Shown one piece after another: positions 54,454 to 62,556 of a stretch of DNA of 62,556 nucleotides. A program made the translations under genes and the position numbers. The DNA is from Methanolobus sp. GTDB lineage: Archaea; Halobacteriota; Methanosarcinia; Methanosarcinales; Methanosarcinaceae. The first letter of the stretch is position 1; the number at the start of each line of letters is the position of its first letter. The stretch covers positions 72,205 through 134,760 of the forward strand of contig JARVGJ010000004.1 of the NCBI GenBank assembly GCA_029762595.1, written 5' to 3'. A model generated the notes under the pieces. It made no database searches and was not told where the DNA came from. It saw only the letters and a program-made list of their open reading frames with translations.

Positions 54454-57400
54454 ATGCAAATGAAAATAAAAACCATATTGGTATTAAGCATATTGTTGAC
54501 GGCAGTACTAACAGGTGTTGCCACAGCAGATGAAGAGAAGATAAAAATTACTTATGTTGCATACACTGCAAGTGATGCTCTGGAAATGGCCAGTCAGACC
54601 TGTGTGTATAGTGATCTCATAGAGTTCACTTACATACCTGGGTATAACACAACATCTTGGGGAGCAAGTGATGAACTGCTAGATGCAGACCAGAGTAGAT
54701 TGCTGGGAGAGCAGGATATATTATTCTGTGATATGCTTTCCTCTGGAGTATATACAGAAGTGAATGAGAGTTTCAAATCTGTTTATGATAATGGGACTTC
54801 ACTTCTAAGCATACGTTCAAGCGGTACACCTTCGTATTTCAATTATATATCTGATGGTAATTCAAATGACACTATATGCAACTATTATAATGAGATGGGA
54901 ACTATAGGAAAAGGTCTTGAAAGTGCAGAAAACCTATTGATCCATCTGGCAAAGGAATACGGTAATCATCCCGAGATAACCGACACCTGGGGAAAATCAA
55001 TTAGCAATTACAATGAATTCCTTTTCATACTTGGAACAGATGTTAATAAAGATGAACTTACAAGTGCATCTTTGAGCAGTAACATCTCATCTGAGCTCAA
55101 TACAACGATTTTCACAAAAGATGAAGCATTGACAGAGAGTTTTAATTTTTCAGATTATGCTCTCATCTTCATTGAATCAGTTGACGAAGCTACTGTAAGC
55201 AACTGGACATCCAGCATAAATGCTGCCAAAGCTACTGGTTCAAAAGTCCTAGGGTACAACCTCTCATCTAACATCACCCTACCAAATGTTGACCTGTATT
55301 CAAATGAGCATACAGACATCGAAAGATACTGGATACAGGGTGGCGAGACAAATATGAAGAACATGCTCAGGTTCATGGGGCAGAATTTCTCCGGGATGTG
55401 GGAATATGAAACTATAGATGAACCGGAGATCATCCAGACAAAGGTAAATCTGACATATATCATCAACCATGATACAAGCAATTATTACATGAACCTGATA
55501 CTTGATGAAAGAGAGGTGATCACTGACCGGTTTAACGTAAAGGTCATGACAGGCCAGGAAGCCATAAACAGTTCTGTAGATATTTCAGGCGAGGATATTA
55601 TAATACTTTACATGGTAGGAGCAAATGAGTTCCCCCTCATCAAGGATGAACTGATAGCTGCACAGAACAACGGTGCTCAGATAGGCATGTTCGGTATGCT
55701 GGCAGATTCATATGGAATTGCAACTATTGATATGCTGAACCCTCCGCATAATGCAATGACAGAATACCTCTATAAAAGCGGTTATGAGAATATGGAGTAC
55801 TGGATCAGGTGTGCAGGGGCGACACTAGAGAATACATATATAGAGTACAGTCCTGCTCTGGCGCCTTCCATTCCTGACGATGGTATATACCATCCCGATG
55901 CTTTCCCAAGGATCTTTGCAGAAAGCACCGAATACATGGAATGGTATGAAGGGAACGGATATGACCCCTCTGTACCAACAATAGGCATTATTGGCGGCAG
56001 ACTGGGAAAAACCACCCTGTCCTATAATGCAGAGGATGCCCTGATAAGGAATATTGAATCAAAAGGATACAATGTGCTCTATACAACTTACAAAGTGTGT
56101 GAGGAAGATGTAGACTATCTCACCAAAGACGGAGAAGTTATCGTTGATTCAATAATAAGCCTCAAAGGATTCTACCTCAATTATGGGAATCAGGAGACAG
56201 GTTTTGAATACCTCAAACAGTACAATGTACCGGTGATAAAGGGAATAACCGATTACTATCACACGCCTGATCAATACAATGCCAGTGTACACGGACTCAG
56301 TCCTACATCCATTCCCTATCAGGTCACACAGCCCGAAATAGACGGACTCACCGATTATATATGGATTGCCGGAAGAGTGAAACATCCGGATACTGGCGAG
56401 TATTATTACCAACCCCTTGATCCACAGGTAGACTGGATATGTGACCGTGCTATTGCATGGGCAGAGCTCTCAAAGAAAGAGAACGCTGACAAAAAGATCA
56501 GTATAATCTACTATAACCATGAAGGAGGAAAGAACAACATCGGTGCAAGCTACCTGGACATAGGTTCAAGTTTCAGTGTACTTCTGGAACAAATGCAGGC
56601 AGCAGGTTATGATGTTGGCAACGATGCAATTCCAAACAGCAGTGAGTTCATCGATCTTTTCATAACAAGCCGGAATGTCGGGACATGGGCACCCGGGGAA
56701 CTGGAGAAGGTCGTAGACTCAGGAATGGTCACTCTCCTGCCCGTACACGAATACCTTTCATGGTACAATACACTGCCTGAATCTGTGAGAGAGCATGTGG
56801 AAGCAAGATGGGGAGAGGCCCCAGGTAATGTAATGACCTATGAGGATGAAAGCGGAGAGTACTTTGTGATACCAACCATACAACTGGGTAATATCAATTT
56901 CATACCCCAGCCTACAAGAGGGGGGCTCTCTGATGAGTCAATTATATACCATGACAAGGAACTGCCGCCAACCCACCAGTACCTTGCAACCTACTTCTGG
57001 ATCAACAACGCCTATGATGCAGATGCTATGATACACTTTGGAACCCACGGGACCCAGGAGTGGCTACCAGGAAAGGAAGTAGGGTTGTGGAGATACGACT
57101 ATCCTTCCATCATGGTGGCTGAAACCCCGGTGATCTACCCCTATATCATGGACAATGTAGGAGAAGGCACACAGGCCAAACGCCGTGGAAATGCTGTCAT
57201 TATAGACCACCTGACCCCTGCAATTACGGAGGCAGGCCTTTACGGGGAACTTGCAGAGATTCATGAAAAGATCCATAATTATAAGGATGCAAAGTCAAAA
57301 AGTGAAACTGCAATGATGGGGCTTTATCGCAACCGCACGATAGAGCTGTACGATTCTATCAGCCTTGAGGATGACCTTGAGGTCACATACGCTGAACTGC

Positions 57401-59595
57401 AGGCCATGACAGACGATGAGTTTGAGTACTTCCTTGATGCAGTGCTTCACGATTACCTGCATGAGCTCCAGTCTACGCTCATGCCACTGGGACTTCATAT
57501 ATTCGGAGTTGCACCGCAAGATCACAAACTTGTCAGCATGGTCAAATCCATGCTTGGTAATAGCCTTACAGAGAATATATTCAACGTAATCCCGAAAACA
57601 GAAGGTGGTGAAGAGAATTGGGATGATGAAGAATATTGGGAAGATCAGGCCGATGCTTATGCGCTGGATCTCCTGAATTCAACAATACTGAACGGAACAA
57701 ATGTTTCTGATGCTCAGTATGACGTCCTCGGCCAGGAATATGAGAACATTACTGCAAACCTGGACACAGGGCTTGTGTATGCAGACAACCTTGTCCGGAC
57801 AACACGAGAGATAGACCAGACACTTCGTGCCCTTAATGCAGAATACATAGAACCAGGGCCTGGAAATGATCCTATCCGCAATCCTGAAGCGTTGCCTACC
57901 GGCAGGAATTTCTACAGCTTTGACCAGAGGGCTTTCCCCGATGAACAGACAGAAGCCATGGGAGCCATACTCACTGAGCAGATGCTGGAGGTCTACAAAG
58001 CAGAAAACAACGGAACTTATCCGAATAAGGTGAGTTACATATTGTGGTCTGTGGAAACAATGCGTCACAGGGGACTTATGGAAGCACAGATATATGCCCT
58101 GCTGGGTGTCAAACCGACCAGAAGTTCCGGCAGGATCACCGGTTTTACTGTGATCCCGCAGGAGGAGATGACACATCCGAGAATAGATGTGCTTCTTATA
58201 CCATCCGGACTCTATCGTGACACATTCCCATATCAGCTTGAATTGATGGATACGGCTATCAGGCAGGTTGCGGACCTGAATGAAACAAATGAGACGAACT
58301 ATGTGAGGATGAACTCTCTAAAGATAGAGGAAGCTCTTCTTGAAAGCGGCTATAACGAAAGTGTGGCCTACTACATTTCAAGGTCAAGGATATTCAGTGA
58401 AGCACCGGGCACTTACGGCACAGGCATGTCTGAAGCAGCTGCGGCAAGCAACACATGGGAAGATGATTCAGAACTTGCTGAACTCTTCATATCAAGGATG
58501 TCAAACATCTACGGTAAGGATGCATGGGGTGTCAGTTATGAGGATGTGTTCAGGATGAACCTTGTTGATGTGGATGCAGCAATTCACAGTGATTCTTCGA
58601 ACCTGTACGGTCTTATCGACAATGATGACTACTACCAATATCTAGGAGGAATTGCACTTGCTGTAAGAACACTTACCGGGGAGAATCCAAGCATGTACGT
58701 GGCGGATTTCAAGAGTGCTACTAACCCAAAGGTGGTTGCACTTTCTGAAGCTTTCAGGAATGAGCTGCGTGCAAGGTACCTCAACCCGAGCTGGATATCC
58801 TCAATGATGGAATTCGATTATGCAGGCGCCAGGGAGATGATGAATTTTGTGGAGCATATGTGGGGCTGGGATGCCATGACACCCGACATGGTAAAGGATT
58901 CTGACTGGAACCAGATATATGATGTCTATGTGGCTGACAAGTATGACCTTGGCCTTGAGGAATATTTCAAGGAAAATCCTTACCAGCACCAATCCACATT
59001 GGCCAGGATGCTTGAGACAACAAGGAAACTGGATTCAGAAGGAAATCCATACTGGGATGCTTCTGACGAAATCATCCAGGATCTTGTCAAAAAGTATGCA
59101 GAATCTGTTGTCAACGACGGTGTCACCTGCTGCCACCATACCTGCGGCAATCCCCTGCTGGATTCATATGTACAGAATGTCATGACAACCACAGGAATTG
59201 TGGATGTAAGTACCATGAAAGAGTACCATAGGCTGATGCAGGAAGCAACACACCGGACCACCAGCACTGAAACAACGCCTGAAGAGAGTGTCAGCAGTAG
59301 CAGAAGCAGCAGCTCTACAGGCACCGACCTGCAGATAACCGAACCAGGATCAGGTTCATCCAACCGGACAATGGCGATGGATTCGGGAACAGGAATGGAC
59401 CTCAGTGCACCGGCAGAGGATGCGACACAATCAACCCCCGATAACTACATAGAAGGCTATGAGATGACAAAGGAAAGTCCCACAACTGCTGAAACCGGAA
59501 GTGGGTTCTCAGGTTCTGACATAATAGCATCTTTACTGGTAATTGCCGGTGTGGGAGCGATATATATGGGCTTTGTAAGAAGAAGGAAGTTCTAA
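54454..59595 (+). CDS. second secreted CobN-family protein
   Basis: 1713 residues from ATG 54454. Signal peptide (TILVLSILLTAVLTGVATA); an N-terminal region without the 104-residue repeats; a CobN core with YYNHEGGKNNIGASYL, FGTHGTQEWLPGK (His865, Glu869) and PYIMDNVGEGTQAKRRGN; CCHHTCGN at 1559-1566; a Ser-rich linker; and the membrane helix SGSDIIASLLVIAGVGAIY with RRRKF. It is clearly a paralogue of the preceding gene, including the DNYIEGYEMTKES block before the anchor. Two different CobN proteins could act as a pair or on different ligands. No CobS/CobT, ChlI/ChlD or corrin-synthesis gene lies nearby. Confidence 0.88.
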   Translation: MQMKIKTILVLSILLTAVLTGVATADEEKIKITYVAYTASDALEMASQTCVYSDLIEFTYIPGYNTTSWGASDELLDADQSRLLGEQDILFCDMLSSGVYTEVNESFKSVYDNGTSLLSIRSSGTPSYFNYISDGNSNDTICNYYNEMGTIGKGLESAENLLIHLAKEYGNHPEITDTWGKSISNYNEFLFILGTDVNKDELTSASLSSNISSELNTTIFTKDEALTESFNFSDYALIFIESVDEATVSNWTSSINAAKATGSKVLGYNLSSNITLPNVDLYSNEHTDIERYWIQGGETNMKNMLRFMGQNFSGMWEYETIDEPEIIQTKVNLTYIINHDTSNYYMNLILDEREVITDRFNVKVMTGQEAINSSVDISGEDIIILYMVGANEFPLIKDELIAAQNNGAQIGMFGMLADSYGIATIDMLNPPHNAMTEYLYKSGYENMEYWIRCAGATLENTYIEYSPALAPSIPDDGIYHPDAFPRIFAESTEYMEWYEGNGYDPSVPTIGIIGGRLGKTTLSYNAEDALIRNIESKGYNVLYTTYKVCEEDVDYLTKDGEVIVDSIISLKGFYLNYGNQETGFEYLKQYNVPVIKGITDYYHTPDQYNASVHGLSPTSIPYQVTQPEIDGLTDYIWIAGRVKHPDTGEYYYQPLDPQVDWICDRAIAWAELSKKENADKKISIIYYNHEGGKNNIGASYLDIGSSFSVLLEQMQAAGYDVGNDAIPNSSEFIDLFITSRNVGTWAPGELEKVVDSGMVTLLPVHEYLSWYNTLPESVREHVEARWGEAPGNVMTYEDESGEYFVIPTIQLGNINFIPQPTRGGLSDESIIYHDKELPPTHQYLATYFWINNAYDADAMIHFGTHGTQEWLPGKEVGLWRYDYPSIMVAETPVIYPYIMDNVGEGTQAKRRGNAVIIDHLTPAITEAGLYGELAEIHEKIHNYKDAKSKSETAMMGLYRNRTIELYDSISLEDDLEVTYAELQAMTDDEFEYFLDAVLHDYLHELQSTLMPLGLHIFGVAPQDHKLVSMVKSMLGNSLTENIFNVIPKTEGGEENWDDEEYWEDQADAYALDLLNSTILNGTNVSDAQYDVLGQEYENITANLDTGLVYADNLVRTTREIDQTLRALNAEYIEPGPGNDPIRNPEALPTGRNFYSFDQRAFPDEQTEAMGAILTEQMLEVYKAENNGTYPNKVSYILWSVETMRHRGLMEAQIYALLGVKPTRSSGRITGFTVIPQEEMTHPRIDVLLIPSGLYRDTFPYQLELMDTAIRQVADLNETNETNYVRMNSLKIEEALLESGYNESVAYYISRSRIFSEAPGTYGTGMSEAAAASNTWEDDSELAELFISRMSNIYGKDAWGVSYEDVFRMNLVDVDAAIHSDSSNLYGLIDNDDYYQYLGGIALAVRTLTGENPSMYVADFKSATNPKVVALSEAFRNELRARYLNPSWISSMMEFDYAGAREMMNFVEHMWGWDAMTPDMVKDSDWNQIYDVYVADKYDLGLEEYFKENPYQHQSTLARMLETTRKLDSEGNPYWDASDEIIQDLVKKYAESVVNDGVTCCHHTCGNPLLDSYVQNVMTTTGIVDVSTMKEYHRLMQEATHRTTSTETTPEESVSSSRSSSSTGTDLQITEPGSGSSNRTMAMDSGTGMDLSAPAEDATQSTPDNYIEGYEMTKESPTTAETGSGFSGSDIIASLLVIAGVGAIYMGFVRRRKF

Positions 59596-59607
59596 AGTTT
59601 TCTTTTT

Positions 59608-59637
59608 GGCGCATTTTTTAAAAATGCGCCAACTTTT
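59608..59637 (+). terminator. strong hairpin terminator after the second CobN gene
   Basis: GGCGCATTTTT-T-AAAAATGCGCC is a perfect 11-pair palindrome followed by AACTTTTTT. Confidence 0.8.
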
Positions 59638-59801
59638 TTCCAGACAGCAACTACGGTTAGATGAGGTCATACATAAACCACCACATAGGAAATATATTAA
59701 TTTTTTAGATGAGCCCTGCATTTTATATACAAGTTTGCCTGAATATATTTACTACTTGCATAATACTATTTCCATGTCAGCATAAAACAGGGTTGGGGCG
59801 T

Positions 59802-62556
59802 ATGGATAAAAAAACCGTTGTCTTTGTCTTTATATCTGCTATTCTGATCGTACTTTCACCTTTTGTCGTTTCAGGCGCTTATGACACAAACAACCAGAAT
59901 ACGATATTCCTGAGATCCGGCAACCTGGATACCGATCTGCTGCATGTGATCAATGAATCAGACGACGCCCAGATCAAAACATCCTCAATATCCGGGATCA
60001 CAGATCATACCGACAGATATTACATAGTGCAATTTGACGGCTCTGTCCGTAAGGAATGGAAAGATGAAGTGAGTAAGACCGGAGCTGAGTTCTTTGATTA
60101 TGTCCCTGACAATGCTTTTGTGCTCAGGATGAACGAAAACGGAATAAATCTGCTGGGATCACTTGAATTTGTACACTGGACAGGGGAATACCTGCCTGAA
60201 TACAAATACACACCTGAATTTGTAAGTTCAGATGCCTTTTCTATTCAAACGGGATCAGAAGAAATCGCAGATCTTGTATTATTCCTTTTTGATCCAGACG
60301 AAAGGCCCGGGGTTGAATTACAGATCTTGTCCATGGGTGGGGAGATACTTGAAAGTTCTGATCGCATCCTAAGGATACAAATACCTGAGTACAGGGTCGG
60401 CGAAATTGCCAGGGTCAGAGGAATCAGTTGGATAGAACCATATTCGCAACCATCTGTTTCAAATGATGTGGCAGCAACTATCGTAAACATAGGACCGGTA
60501 CAGAACACGCTGGGGCTGAGAGGCAGCGGACAGATAGTTGCCGTATGTGATACCGGACTGGACACCGGTGTGGATGATAATACCATGCATGCCGATATCA
60601 GGGGAAGGATCCTGAGCATCACAGACTTTTCAGGTGATGGTGCACAGGACAGAAGCGGCCACGGAACCCATGTGGTTGGTTCTGTGTTGGGTAATGGAAC
60701 AATGTCAGATGGGCAATACACAGGCATGGCCCCTGAAGCATCACTTGTATTCCAGGCTGCTGAAAACGACGAAGGTTTCTTTAACATTCCGACAAATCTG
60801 AACAATATATTCATGCCTGCATACAATGCTGGTGCAAGGATACACAGCAATAGCTGGGGTTCCAACAATAACGGCGTATATAATCAATATTCCTATTATG
60901 TAGACGATTTCTCATGGAAGCACCCTGATATACTGATAATATTCTCTGCTGGCAATGAGGGAAAAGACCTTGACCATGACGGCGTCATAGACCCTGATTC
61001 ACTTAACACGCCTGCCACTGCAAAGAACAGTATCACTGTGGGTGCATCCGAAAACAGTAGAGGGGATACGTTCTCAAGCGGCTCATACTCTACGTGGGGC
61101 ACACGATGGCCAACCTTCTACTCCGGGAATCCCATAAAAGATGACTATATGGCTGATGACAGTGAAGGTATTGCCGCTTTCAGCAGCAGAGGACCTACAG
61201 ATGATGGACGGATCAAACCTGATATTGTTGCACCGGGTACATTCATAATCTCTGCAAGGTCAAGTCAGGCAAGCTGGTATGAATGGGGGCTACTTTCAGA
61301 GAATCCAAATTATGCCTACCTGGGAGGCACAAGCATGTCAGCACCAATTGTTGCCGGTGCCGCTGCACTGGTACGTGAATATTATACGGAGATAGAAGGT
61401 CTTGAAAACCCAAGTGCTGCATTGCTGAAAGCGACCCTTCTCAACGGTGCATATGATATGACACCCGGGCAATACGGAGAAGGTTCCAGCCAGGAAATAT
61501 CAGGCAGGCCGGACTATTCCCAGGGTTGGGGCCGTCTTGATGTAGAGAACTCGATAATGGTGCCTTATCCTCAGGTAATTGCATATTTTGATGATATATC
61601 CCTGTCTACTTCACAATCATGGAATCACAGCTATGAATATATAAAAGGAAATGAGCCATTAAGAGCAACCCTCGCATGGACCGATTATCCGGGAGCGGTC
61701 TTTTCGCCAAAAAATCTTGTCAATGATCTGGATATGACGATATCCACACCAACCGGAACATACTACGGCAACAACGGTCCTGACCGTACAAATAATGTTG
61801 AAGGAATTGAACTGAAAAATGTTGCAGAAGGAAACCACACTATCACAATTATCGGACACAATGTAATCCATGGACCGCAACCTTTTGCCCTGGTCCTGTC
61901 GTTCACATGTAACAACAAAGAGTTTCCATATCCCGGCTCCCATGTCGTAAACAGCAGCACACCGGTATCCACCGATCTTGTACATCCGCTTGGAGTGAAC
62001 CCGACTTCCATTCAAATGATGATAAATGATATACCTGTCAGTTTCAGTACATTACCCATACCCGGTGGATACAGTATATCATATAATACGCCGACTCCTT
62101 ACCCAGCCGGTGAATATAACGTATCGGTCACAGCCCTGACAGCTACCGGTCAGCAATTCTCCTATGGCTGGAAATTCAACGTCACATCCAGCTCATCCAA
62201 ATCAATAACAGCTTTCAGCTTTACAGATCCTGCAGTTGCTGGTGACATAAAGGAAGCTGCAAGGACTGTCAACGTTGAAGTGCCATACGGGACCGATGTA
62301 ACAAGCCTGACCCCAACCATTGTCCATACGGGAGCAAGCATAATTCCCGAGAATGGAGTTGCACAGAACTTCACTAACCCAGTCACTTACACGGTAACGG
62401 CAGAGGACGGGACAACTCAGAGCTACACGGTAACTGTGACATCATTACCCAACCCGGCGAAATCAATAACCGGTTTCAGCTTTACGGATCCTGCAGTTAC
62501 TGGGGACATAAACGAAGCTGCAAGGACCATAAGTATTACAGTGCCATACGGGACTG
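59802..62556 (+). CDS. secreted subtilisin-family (S8) serine protease, C-terminus beyond the window
   Basis: At least 918 residues from ATG 59802; the frame runs off the right edge. Order: signal peptide (VVFVFISAILIVLSPFVVSG); a propeptide-like region (to about 220); the S8 catalytic domain with Asp250 (AVCDTGLD), His287 (SGHGTHVVG) and Ser511 (GGTSMSAPIV); a P-domain-like jelly roll (about 590-710); then at least two 87-residue repeats (SITAFSFTDPAV at about residue 800 and SITGFSFTDPAV at about 887) of a DUF5018-like, Ig-fold type. TATA-like ATTTTATATAC lies about 75 bases upstream. It is likely an extracellular or surface protease. It has its own promoter, so any link to the CobN genes is positional only. 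Confidence 0.92.
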   Translation, partial: MDKKTVVFVFISAILIVLSPFVVSGAYDTNNQNTIFLRSGNLDTDLLHVINESDDAQIKTSSISGITDHTDRYYIVQFDGSVRKEWKDEVSKTGAEFFDYVPDNAFVLRMNENGINLLGSLEFVHWTGEYLPEYKYTPEFVSSDAFSIQTGSEEIADLVLFLFDPDERPGVELQILSMGGEILESSDRILRIQIPEYRVGEIARVRGISWIEPYSQPSVSNDVAATIVNIGPVQNTLGLRGSGQIVAVCDTGLDTGVDDNTMHADIRGRILSITDFSGDGAQDRSGHGTHVVGSVLGNGTMSDGQYTGMAPEASLVFQAAENDEGFFNIPTNLNNIFMPAYNAGARIHSNSWGSNNNGVYNQYSYYVDDFSWKHPDILIIFSAGNEGKDLDHDGVIDPDSLNTPATAKNSITVGASENSRGDTFSSGSYSTWGTRWPTFYSGNPIKDDYMADDSEGIAAFSSRGPTDDGRIKPDIVAPGTFIISARSSQASWYEWGLLSENPNYAYLGGTSMSAPIVAGAAALVREYYTEIEGLENPSAALLKATLLNGAYDMTPGQYGEGSSQEISGRPDYSQGWGRLDVENSIMVPYPQVIAYFDDISLSTSQSWNHSYEYIKGNEPLRATLAWTDYPGAVFSPKNLVNDLDMTISTPTGTYYGNNGPDRTNNVEGIELKNVAEGNHTITIIGHNVIHGPQPFALVLSFTCNNKEFPYPGSHVVNSSTPVSTDLVHPLGVNPTSIQMMINDIPVSFSTLPIPGGYSISYNTPTPYPAGEYNVSVTALTATGQQFSYGWKFNVTSSSSKSITAFSFTDPAVAGDIKEAARTVNVEVPYGTDVTSLTPTIVHTGASIIPENGVAQNFTNPVTYTVTAEDGTTQSYTVTVTSLPNPAKSITGFSFTDPAVTGDINEAARTISITVPYGT

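Noticed and set aside
48055-59595. Ordinary cobalt chelatase for cobamide synthesis
   Set aside because: Both proteins have signal peptides and C-terminal membrane anchors, and no CobS/CobT or corrin-synthesis gene is adjacent, so a cytoplasmic chelatase role does not fit.

Overview
This window comes from a methylotrophic methanogenic archaeon, most likely a member of the Methanosarcinaceae (a Methanolobus-, Methanomethylovorans- or Methanococcoides-like genus; the genus is inference). The evidence is a complete methanol:coenzyme M methyltransferase set (mtaA, mtaB, mtaC), a RamA-type corrinoid activase, most of the coenzyme F430 pathway (cfbB-cfbE), glycerol-1-phosphate dehydrogenase for archaeal lipids, PurP, deoxyhypusine synthase, and an archaeal translation/transcription operon (eIF2-gamma, RpoE', RpoE'', S24e, S27ae). 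No rRNA, tRNA or CRISPR array was seen.

Layout. 1-4.9 kb: pyrF start, deoxyhypusine synthase, a rhomboid-like protease, a transposase fragment and a large LytS-like/PAS histidine kinase. 5-7.8 kb is a decayed, gene-poor zone with a stop-interrupted iron-sulfur flavoprotein, degenerate repeats, a small membrane protein and a miniature transposable element. 7.8-11.9 kb is a tightly overlapped operon (membrane protein, metallophosphoesterase, Lhr helicase); the helicase carries one in-frame TAG and is a candidate pyrrolysine protein. 12-21.7 kb is the methanol island: mtaA, a HyuA/oxoprolinase-family protein, mtaCB with a long leader, and ramA with a COG0523 GTPase. 22-25.9 kb is a ferrous-iron locus (feoA, feoB, a 4-TM protein, a Cys-rich FeoC-like regulator) with a DtxR-type regulator and a 21-bp tandem repeat. 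26-30.4 kb holds an aminotransferase, a TM-helix-repeat channel-like protein, a candidate structured RNA, rubrerythrin and a mannosyl/glucosyl-3-phosphoglycerate phosphatase. 30.5-35.5 kb is the F430 cluster (cfbE, cfbD, cfbC, cfbB). 35.6-40.8 kb has conserved archaeal genes (DUF2150, UPF0179, egsA, DUF63, SpoIIM-like, purP), then a second copy of the miniature element and a KaiC-like ATPase. 42.2-45.8 kb is the translation/transcription operon.

46.2-59.6 kb is the most unusual region: a DUF2162 membrane protein, an ExbB/TolQ-like channel, a DUF2149 protein that looks like ExbD, and two giant CobN-family proteins with signal peptides and C-terminal membrane anchors. I read this as a cell-surface CobN-type system in which proton-motive-force coupling may replace the usual AAA+ ATPase partners. 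Both CobN genes follow a hairpin and a shared short leader. The first carries a 104-residue domain repeat with two copies identical at the DNA level. A secreted subtilisin-family protease gene follows and runs off the window.

The genes fit together as metal and cofactor economy for methanol methanogenesis: nickel tetrapyrrole (cfb), corrinoid proteins and their activation (mta, ram), zinc and iron handling (COG0523, feo), and possibly surface capture of a metal or tetrapyrrole (CobN/Exb-like).
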